Position numbers and translations under genes: made by a program. A DNA stretch of 64,000 bases from Mycolicibacterium sphagni (lineage in GTDB: Bacteria; Actinomycetota; Actinomycetes; Mycobacteriales; Mycobacteriaceae): the NCBI RefSeq assembly GCF_013337765.1, contig NZ_VBSB01000012.1, positions 212,928-276,927 on the forward strand, written 5' to 3'. Under the pieces are notes generated by a model that was not told the DNA's origin, ran no database searches, and was given only the letters and a program-made list of their open reading frames with translations. Positions 58,480 through 64,000 of the stretch are shown in pieces. The stretch's first letter is position 1. Every line of letters begins with the position of its first letter.

Positions 58480-59345
58480 TCCCGGCGAGCAAGCCTGGGT
58501 CACACGACTCCCGCAGCGACCCAGGCGGTTCCGATATCCGCACCCCTTCGCTGGATATCGGACCGCCTGGGTGTGCGGTCTTGGTGGTTGGCTGCGGAAA
58601 CCTGTTGCGCGGCGACGACGGTGTCGGTCCCGTTCTGGTCCGGCACCTGTGGGACCGCGGTGTGCCGACCGGGGCGCGCCTGGTGGACGGCGGCACAGCA
58701 GGGATGGACGTGGCGTTTCAGATGCGTGGTGCCGAGCGTGTGGTGATCATCGACGCGTCGGCCACCGGTGCCGAGCCAGGGACGGTGTACCGGGTCCCCG
58801 GCGAGGAGTTGGCCGACCTGCCCCCGTTGCAGGGCCTGCACACCCACTCGTTTCGGTGGGATCACGCCATCGCCTTCGCCCGCTGGGCATTGGCCGACGC
58901 CTGCCCCAACGACATCACCGTGTTCCTGATCGAGGCGGCCGCAGTCGAGTTCGGCACCGACCTCTCCGAGCCGGTGCAGGCTGCGATGGATCAGGTGATC
59001 GACCTGTTGGAGCGGGACTATCTGGGTCCGCTGCGGCCCACCCCGGGCGATGACATCTCGGTGCGGTTCACCGACGACGGCTACATGCGCCTCGATGCGG
59101 TCTTGGCGGCCAGCCGGTTTCCGTCAGACGCCGTGGCGGCGATGGTACGTGAGGACGACCTCTGGCTGATCCCGCTGCGTGGCCCCCGCAGCGGCGGACT
59201 GCTACTCAAGCAGCGCAACCCCGCCGGCGACCGGTCTCTGCTGGTCCGCGAGCTGGTCGGAGACCTCCCCGTCACCGGCGTTCATCCGGCATTCTGGGAC
59301 GATGCGCAACAAGCCTTACGGATCCCGCTGGGGTTGGCCCGGTGA
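58476..59345 (+). CDS. Hydrogenase maturation protease (HycI/HoxM-like) with an extra C-terminal domain
   Basis: The core, from about residue 36, is a peptidase M52 domain: VLVVGCGNLLRGDDGVGP with the nickel-sensing Asp, VDGGTAGMD, ADIDAS-type strand (VVIIDASATG) and LHTHSFRWDHAI. It should clip the HucL tail. After about residue 190 comes a second domain of about 95 residues (SVRFTDDGYMRLDAVLAASR to the end) not found in simple proteases. The first 35 codons from GTG 58476 cover a strong hairpin and look non-conserved; TTG 58581 or GTG 58584 would start right at the core. Confidence 0.87.
   Translation: MIPASKPGSHDSRSDPGGSDIRTPSLDIGPPGCAVLVVGCGNLLRGDDGVGPVLVRHLWDRGVPTGARLVDGGTAGMDVAFQMRGAERVVIIDASATGAEPGTVYRVPGEELADLPPLQGLHTHSFRWDHAIAFARWALADACPNDITVFLIEAAAVEFGTDLSEPVQAAMDQVIDLLERDYLGPLRPTPGDDISVRFTDDGYMRLDAVLAASRFPSDAVAAMVREDDLWLIPLRGPRSGGLLLKQRNPAGDRSLLVRELVGDLPVTGVHPAFWDDAQQALRIPLGLAR
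58494..58572 (+). promoter_or_regulatory. Two mutually exclusive hairpins between hucL and the protease core
   Basis: CCTGGGTC (58494-58501) can pair with GACCCAGG (58518-58525). The same ACCCAGG, extended through 58539, can instead pair with 58553-58572 (GGATATCGGA and CCGCCTGGGT), a 20-bp stem with one bulged T and a 13-base loop. Only one can form at a time, as in an attenuator. It could set the ratio of HucSL to the downstream maturation and accessory genes. Confidence 0.6.
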
Positions 59346-59596
59346 TCCTCATGTGTGAAGAACCGCGGCCGAAGACCACAGTGCAGAAGGACAGTTCCAC
59401 TGACGAGGCGCTGGACGTGCAGACCGTCGTCGTGGAGGAACGCGGCAGGTGGGCGGTCGACATCGTCGTGGTGTTTGCCGATGGCGTGGTCCGCAGGCGC
59501 ATCGACACCCATAACACCAAAGCGCGAGCCGAACTGTCGGCTCGATTGATCAAACGCGCAGCCGAGCGCGATATCCGCGGACCCATCCACGGATGA
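59342..59596 (+). CDS. Small huc-operon protein (84 aa), function unknown
   Basis: The ORF starts at GTG 59342, overlapping the protease stop by four bases, or at ATG 59351 three codons later. The product is charged, with a beta-hairpin-like centre (VQTVVVEERGRWAVDIVVVF) and a basic C-terminus (RAELSARLIKRAAERDIRG). It has no cysteines beyond Cys5 and no membrane segment. I do not recognise a family; equivalent small genes are present in this position in other mycobacterial huc operons, to my memory, so it is likely real and may help assemble the hydrogenase. Confidence 0.7.
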   Translation: MILMCEEPRPKTTVQKDSSTDEALDVQTVVVEERGRWAVDIVVVFADGVVRRRIDTHNTKARAELSARLIKRAAERDIRGPIHG

Positions 59597-59609
59597 CGGG
59601 AGAGATGCT

Positions 59610-60866
59610 GTGACCGCACTTGCCAACACCGAACCGGTGGACACCGACGTTCTCGCGGTTCGACCGCAACCACTAGGTGCGTTCGCACTTCCCCTGGGCT
59701 ACATGCTGATTCCCGCATCGCCCGACACCGATGAAGCCCGCACGGCACTACTCGCCGGTGATGTACCGCGGTGGCCCGAGGCACTGCGAGCACATGAGCT
59801 CGCGTTGGCCGGCGATCGCGACGGCGCATTGGCACTGCTGGGCGGCGACGACCCGGTCAGCCGTTACAACCGGTTTGTGATGGACCCGGACGCCGGCGAT
59901 CCGGACGAATTACGCTCGCTTCTTGGTGAATTCGGCGTACTGGTTGACGTCGTGTTGTTCGCCGTCGGTCGGTCCGACACCCCGCCATCGCTGGGATCGG
60001 TCACTGCCGAGCTCGCCGCCCTGGTGCTCTCGGCACAGGCCAGTCGCGCGTTCCACGACGGCGATGCCGCCGAGGCCGTCGTACTGCTCGACCGCGCCGC
60101 CGACGAGGCTGCCGCGACTTCGGCTCCGCTTCGCGGTGTGCTGCTGGGTGCGTCGGCGTCGATCGCCGCGCACGCCGGACACGACGATGCGGTGCGCCGC
60201 TTTGAGGCGGCGCTCAAGAACCTCGAGGGCGCCGACGGTCTGCGCGTAGCCCGGGCCGAACTTCACCTGCATCTGGCGGGGCTGCTGCACGAGCAGGCCC
60301 CGCAGCGGCCTGAGCTGCTGGCAGTCATTGTGCCGCATTATCATTCGGCCCTACAGCTGGTGATGCGCGAGGAGGCCCCGCTGCTGTGGGCATCGGCGCA
60401 TGCAAACCTGGCCACGGCGTACCTCACGATGCCGATGACGGAAGCGTCCGGTCAGCTGCGGCTGGGCATCGCCGCACAGTCGCTGCGTTCGGCGCTCAAG
60501 GTCTACACCCGCGACGACTATCCCGAGCAATGGGCGAGTGTCCAACTGAATCTCGCCAATTCGCTGGTATACACCCCGTCGAAACATCAGGCCGACAACC
60601 TGGTCGAGGCCGTCGAACTCTACGAAGCGGTCCTGGACGCCCGTGATCGCGACAGCGATCCGATGGGCCGCGCCCGGGTGCTGGCCAATCAGGGCAATGT
60701 GTTGGCTCATCTGGGCGCGTTCGACCAGGCGAAAGCCAAACTCTACGAGGCCCGGTTCCTATTCGAGGAGCTCGGCGACGACGACTCGGTGCGTTCCGTG
60801 CGCGGCGTGCTCGACGAGGTCGCCCGGCAGATCACGCTGGGCCGAACCGACACCGAGATGGATTGA
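59610..60866 (+). CDS. TPR-repeat protein of the huc operon
   Basis: The 418-aa protein is alpha-helical with several tetratricopeptide-type repeats, for example ASAHANLATAYLTMPMTEAS, SVQLNLANSLVYTPSKHQAD and RVLANQGNVLAHLGAFDQAK, each with the small-aromatic spacing of TPRs. The N-terminal 60 residues contain a hydrophobic but not signal-like segment. TPRs bind peptides or proteins, so a chaperone or assembly role for the hydrogenase is a fair guess. Start GTG 59610 follows GGGAGAGATGCT. It is 13 bases from the small ORF and 12 from the NifU-Rieske gene. Confidence 0.75.
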   Translation: MTALANTEPVDTDVLAVRPQPLGAFALPLGYMLIPASPDTDEARTALLAGDVPRWPEALRAHELALAGDRDGALALLGGDDPVSRYNRFVMDPDAGDPDELRSLLGEFGVLVDVVLFAVGRSDTPPSLGSVTAELAALVLSAQASRAFHDGDAAEAVVLLDRAADEAAATSAPLRGVLLGASASIAAHAGHDDAVRRFEAALKNLEGADGLRVARAELHLHLAGLLHEQAPQRPELLAVIVPHYHSALQLVMREEAPLLWASAHANLATAYLTMPMTEASGQLRLGIAAQSLRSALKVYTRDDYPEQWASVQLNLANSLVYTPSKHQADNLVEAVELYEAVLDARDRDSDPMGRARVLANQGNVLAHLGAFDQAKAKLYEARFLFEELGDDDSVRSVRGVLDEVARQITLGRTDTEMD

Positions 60867-60878
60867 TCGGAGATCGCG

Positions 60879-61769
60879 ATGTCCACAACCACTGAACGGC
60901 CCCTCACCGAGCCGACTTTCGAGGCGCTCGCCAAACGTGTCGACGACGCCGTCACCGCGTTGGGCGGGCTAGACCCGGCGGCCCGGGAGGTGGCCGAGGA
61001 GCTGCGATCGGCGATCGAGGAGATCCACCGTGCTGGGCTGGTGACGATGGTGCGCCGGATGCGTTCCGACGGCGCGGCCCGGGACGTGCTGTTCGAATTG
61101 GTGGACGATCCGACCGTTCATCTGCTGTTGTCGCTGCACGGCATCGTGCGGCCGGACCCGGTCACCCACGCCAACCAGGTGCTGGCTACCGTTCGCCCAC
61201 AACTGCACAGTCACGGTGGGGACGTCACGTTGGTGCGGGTGGAGGATGCCACGGCGTTCGTCCGCCTGGAGGGCGCCTGCAACGGTTGCTCCATGTCCTC
61301 GGTGACATTGCGGAATCTGGTCGAAGAGGCTTTGGTGCAAGAAGTTCCGTCGATCTCATCAGTAGAGGTGCTGCCGAATGAGCCGACGCCCACCCTGATC
61401 CCGATCGAGGCCCTGCGGATCGGACTGGACCCGGCAAGCGAAGGCTGGGTCGAGGTTGGTCCGGCGACCGAACTGGCCGTCGATGATCTGTCCCCGTTGA
61501 GCCTGACGACAGCTACCGGCGAGCGTGCCGAGGTGATCGTGGTCAACGCCGGACAGCGGCTGTCGGCTTACCGCAACGAGTGTGCTCACGAGGCGCTGCC
61601 GTTGGACAACGCGGTGCTTGACCTGAGCAACAACACGCTGACCTGCCCGTGGCACGGTTTCTGTTACGACGCGACGTCTGGGGAGTGCCTGAGTGCTCCG
61701 GGCGCGCAGCTGGAACAGCTGCCGCTGCGAGTCGACGACGGCGTCGTCTGGGTCCGCGTCGACGGATGA
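60879..61769 (+). CDS. hucE: HucE-like iron-sulfur protein: NifU C-terminal domain fused to a Rieske domain
   Basis: The 296-aa protein has a helical N-terminus, a NifU-type domain (residues about 95-155, VRPQLHSHGGDVTLVRVE and the cluster cysteines in EGACNGCSMS, Cys134/Cys137) and a C-terminal Rieske domain (residues about 185-296) with CAHEALPLDN (Cys235, His237) and CPWHGFCYD (Cys256, His259). In M. smegmatis the equivalent HucE is required for hydrogen oxidation and was proposed to pass electrons between hydrogenase and quinone chain. The NifU part could instead deliver clusters. Its stop overlaps the NHL gene start (ATGA). Confidence 0.87.
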   Translation: MSTTTERPLTEPTFEALAKRVDDAVTALGGLDPAAREVAEELRSAIEEIHRAGLVTMVRRMRSDGAARDVLFELVDDPTVHLLLSLHGIVRPDPVTHANQVLATVRPQLHSHGGDVTLVRVEDATAFVRLEGACNGCSMSSVTLRNLVEEALVQEVPSISSVEVLPNEPTPTLIPIEALRIGLDPASEGWVEVGPATELAVDDLSPLSLTTATGERAEVIVVNAGQRLSAYRNECAHEALPLDNAVLDLSNNTLTCPWHGFCYDATSGECLSAPGAQLEQLPLRVDDGVVWVRVDG

Positions 61770-62947
61770 GCCGCTACACAGTCCGGCACAACATCAGCGG
61801 CGGCGTGGGTACCCGCGCTGATGTCATTCCGGACGTCGACCTCACCGGCGGCTGGTCGCCTGCGCGATGGCTGGGCGCACCGGCACCGGGTGGGCTGGCG
61901 CTGCCGCCGGCGAAACCGTCCCTGGCGTGGATGTATTCACCGCGCGGAGTGTTTCTCGACGAACAGCACGTCGTGGTGGCCGACTCCGGCAACCATCGTG
62001 TTCTGATCTGGCATGGAATGCCCGACCACGACGAGCAACCCGCCGACGTGGTGCTGGGGCAGCCCGACGGTGAATCGGAGGGCCGGGCGGCGAGTGGCCG
62101 GGGGCCGGAGCGAGGGATGAACCTGCCGACCGGGGTTCTGGTGCACGACGGCCGGCTGATCGTCGCGGACGCCTGGCACCACCGGATTCTGGTCTGGAAC
62201 ACGGTGCCGCAGAACAGTGACGTGGCACCCGATCTCGTGCTGGGCCAGCCCAACGCCAGCTCGGTGGCGGAGAACCGGGGCGGTGAATGCTCGGCCTCGA
62301 CGCTGTACTGGCCGTTCGGTATCAGCATCGTCGGCTCGGCCTTCTGGGTCGCCGACACCGGCAACCGCCGGGTTCTAGGCTGGCGCAACGGGATTCCCGA
62401 ACCTGACCAGCCCGCCGATGTCGTGCTCGGCCAACCCGATGCCGCCGCGCGGGAGGAGAACCGTGGTGGGGCAGTGGGACCTGCCACCTTCCGCTGGCCC
62501 CACGACATCACCGGCCGCGAGGATCTGCTGCTGGTCGCCGACGCCGGCGATCATCGCCTGCTGGGATGGTCGCCCGCACCGGATGCCGACCGGGAGGCCG
62601 ATTCGGTGCTCGGGCAACCCGACTTCACCAGTGCGCTCGAATGGCCCTATGGACCGCATACGTCGGATCGCTTCAGGTTCCCGTATGCGGCCTGCCTGGA
62701 CGATCAGCGGTTGGCGGTGGCCGACACCGCCAACAATCGGATCCTGCTGTGGGACAGCGTGCCCGATGACGGGTGCGGAGCAGATCATGTGCTGGCTCAA
62801 CCGGACTTCAGCTCCAACGGGGAGAACCGCTGGACGTCGGTGCAACACGACACCCTGTGCTGGCCCTACGGACTGTCGCTGTGCGGTGACACCCTGGCCG
62901 TCGCCGATTCCGGCAACAATCGCGTGATGATCTGGCGCCGGGAATGA
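61766..62947 (+). CDS. NHL-repeat beta-propeller protein of the huc operon
   Basis: The 393-aa product is built of repeated blades with the pattern VVVADSGNHRVLIW, LIVADAWHHRILVW, FWVADTGNRRVLGW, LLVADAGDHRLLGW, LAVADTANNRILLW and LAVADSGNNRVMIW, each followed by a VLGQP or VLAQPD loop; six to seven units close a propeller. No signal peptide, so it is cytosolic. NHL propellers are usually binding platforms. It is coupled on both sides by four-base overlaps. Its role in the hydrogenase system is unknown. Confidence 0.85.
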   Translation: MSRYTVRHNISGGVGTRADVIPDVDLTGGWSPARWLGAPAPGGLALPPAKPSLAWMYSPRGVFLDEQHVVVADSGNHRVLIWHGMPDHDEQPADVVLGQPDGESEGRAASGRGPERGMNLPTGVLVHDGRLIVADAWHHRILVWNTVPQNSDVAPDLVLGQPNASSVAENRGGECSASTLYWPFGISIVGSAFWVADTGNRRVLGWRNGIPEPDQPADVVLGQPDAAAREENRGGAVGPATFRWPHDITGREDLLLVADAGDHRLLGWSPAPDADREADSVLGQPDFTSALEWPYGPHTSDRFRFPYAACLDDQRLAVADTANNRILLWDSVPDDGCGADHVLAQPDFSSNGENRWTSVQHDTLCWPYGLSLCGDTLAVADSGNNRVMIWRRE

Positions 62948-63780
62948 GACCCCGAATCATCCAGGAGGACGGCCAGATCGGGTTCAACTGGGCAACACCG
63001 ACCGGTAGGCCGACATCGTTGCAGGCCCTGGTGGTCGACGACGACGAACCGGACCGGCTGGTCGCCACCCACCTCGAAGCGCTGGATGACGCACTGATCA
63101 TCGCCGCTGGCCGATTCGGTGAAATTCTGGGTGGCGGCAGGTCACCCGCGGACGCTGATGAACGCGACGACCTTGTCGAACTGCATCGCACGCTGGACCG
63201 CCTGTGCTTCGAATATGCCGCGGCACTGGACATATCCGGCCTCAGTGCCGATTTGCGGGCCGGAAAGATCATCGGGACGGCAGCCTTGTTCTCCATCCGG
63301 GCGCGACTGCCGCTGGACCTGCTCGGGCCGGCACCGTTTGACGGCGAACTCGACGACCCGTCGATCGGAGTCATCGGTGGCTTCGGGGAGTTCCATCACG
63401 TCGACCCGGCAGAGCCGTGGCGGGGCGGCCGCTGGGTGGTGCGGACGGAAGCGGGCCAACGGTTTCCGCTGACGTTGGCGATGCTGTTCTTCGACAGCTC
63501 GGGAGTGAACAAGGAGGCCGCGCGTAAGGAACATCGTGATGCTCTGCAAGCGGTGGTGTCGGCAGCCCATTCACCCGCTGCCGATCCGCTGACGGTGACC
63601 TGCGCGGTGGATTGGCTACTCTACGACTGGCTGATGGCGCACCGCGAAAGCCCCGACGGTGCGGAGATCGTGTTCCCTAAAGGCTATGAAAGCGATGCCG
63701 CCCTGGTGGTTTCCGCCGCGGCAGCCTCCGTAGCAGCACGCGCGACCTTCGACCCTGGTCTGGTCGGCCTGATCGCCTGA
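62944..63780 (+). CDS. Last huc-operon protein (278 aa), function unknown
   Basis: The ORF overlaps the NHL gene (ATGA) and ends the co-directional run. The product contains IGFNWATPTGRPTSLQALVV, a basic-helical middle, the segment FGEFHHVDPAEPWRGGRWVV and PLTVTCAVDWLLYDWLMAHR near the C-terminus. No cofactor, metal or membrane motif stands out; it could be hydrogenase-assembly related by association. I do not recognise the family. After its stop there is a 184-base gap leading to nuoA, in which I see no terminator. Confidence 0.75.
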   Translation: MRPRIIQEDGQIGFNWATPTGRPTSLQALVVDDDEPDRLVATHLEALDDALIIAAGRFGEILGGGRSPADADERDDLVELHRTLDRLCFEYAAALDISGLSADLRAGKIIGTAALFSIRARLPLDLLGPAPFDGELDDPSIGVIGGFGEFHHVDPAEPWRGGRWVVRTEAGQRFPLTLAMLFFDSSGVNKEAARKEHRDALQAVVSAAHSPAADPLTVTCAVDWLLYDWLMAHRESPDGAEIVFPKGYESDAALVVSAAAASVAARATFDPGLVGLIA

Positions 63781-63860
63781 ACCATCCGCGTGCAACCGCC
63801 CACTGAATCGCGAAAGTTACTGGTGGGTATCGAATCTCACCCTCTGCCTCACCATGCTTC

Positions 63861-63877
63861 TCCCCCCTAACGGGGGA
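63861..63877. promoter_or_regulatory. GC-rich dyad upstream of nuoA
   Basis: TCCCCC (63861-63866) and GGGGGA (63872-63877) are perfect arms with a 5-base spacer (CTAAC), 88 bases before the nuoA start. The arms are the same as in the dyad at 46997 before the two-component system. Confidence 0.5.
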
Positions 63878-63964
63878 TACGTGCGCAGCCGCGAGCGGTA
63901 AACATACGCCTACCGCTCGGCATCGTCGGCGCGGTGCACGCCGTCACCGACAGGAGGCAGGGGA

Positions 63965-64000
63965 TTGAATCTGTATCTGCCCATTTTGGTGTTGGGGGTG
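63965..64000 (+). CDS. nuoA: NADH-quinone oxidoreductase subunit A, first 12 codons (runs off the right edge)
   Basis: A TTG at 63965, after the strong Shine-Dalgarno AGGAGGCAGGGG, opens the peptide MNLYLPILVLGV, which matches the N-terminus of mycobacterial NuoA (M. tuberculosis NuoA begins MNVYIPILVL). Only 12 codons are in the window. If correct, the proton-pumping complex I operon starts here, directly after the hydrogenase genes. The assignment rests on a short match plus the promoter and ribosome-binding context. Confidence 0.75.
   Translation, partial: MNLYLPILVLGV

Noticed and set aside
1..64000. CRISPR array, insertion sequence, prophage or integrated plasmid
   Set aside because: No regularly spaced repeats, transposase, integrase or tRNA-att junction was found on either strand.

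Overview
The window is high-GC actinobacterial DNA and almost certainly comes from a fast-growing mycobacterium (Mycolicibacterium type). From 1 to about 42.3 kb the gene order matches, in reverse, the M. tuberculosis block Rv3045 to Rv3009c: adhC, fecB, ctaD, serB2, ABC ATPase, NUDIX, echA17, methyltransferases, the methylglucose-lipopolysaccharide (MGLP) genes, fixAB, an acyltransferase pair, an iscS-like gene, mnmA, lpqA, a MetE-like gene, ligA, an ACT protein, gatCA, pfkA and gatB. Gene identities were assigned from the translated sequence and remembered family features; no database search was run.

Four stretches depart from that backbone. (1) 5.2-7.6 kb holds a divergent MocR-type regulator, a 61-aa ORF and a YczE-like membrane protein. 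(2) 27.2-33.2 kb is an accessory patch with decayed gene fragments, two FAD-dependent oxidoreductases (one TetX-like, with a divergent TetR and two perfect operators), a TAP-like lipoprotein hydrolase and a YjbR-type gene of which a truncated copy lies on the far side of the hydrolase. (3) 36.1-37.9 kb is a 589-aa polytopic membrane protein between the ACT gene and gatC. (4) 42.4-63.8 kb is a compact lithoautotrophy island.

The island contains a minus-strand group (rpe, transketolase, phosphoribulokinase, CbbY-like phosphatase), a NarL-type response regulator with a cytosolic GAF histidine kinase, a class I fructose-bisphosphate aldolase, form I RubisCO cbbLS with the red-type activase cbbX and a co-directional LysR regulator, then an AraC regulator facing a nine-gene group 2a [NiFe] hydrogenase (Huc) operon: hucM, hucS, hucL, maturation protease, small ORF, TPR protein, NifU-Rieske protein (HucE-like), NHL propeller and an unknown protein. 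The next gene is nuoA (first 12 codons only), so a complex I operon probably follows.

Together these genes suggest H2-driven CO2 fixation: Huc takes electrons from H2 (possibly at trace concentrations) into the quinone pool, complex I could supply NADH by reverse electron flow, and the Calvin genes use it. PGK, GAPDH, FBPase/SBPase and hydrogenase Hyp maturation genes are not in the window. Notable non-coding structure includes two mutually exclusive hairpins between hucL and the protease gene, C-rich/G-rich dyads in front of the two-component system, the CbbY gene and nuoA, a LysR-type dyad upstream of cbbL, and several long intergenic stem-loops. I saw no tRNA, rRNA, CRISPR array or insertion sequence.
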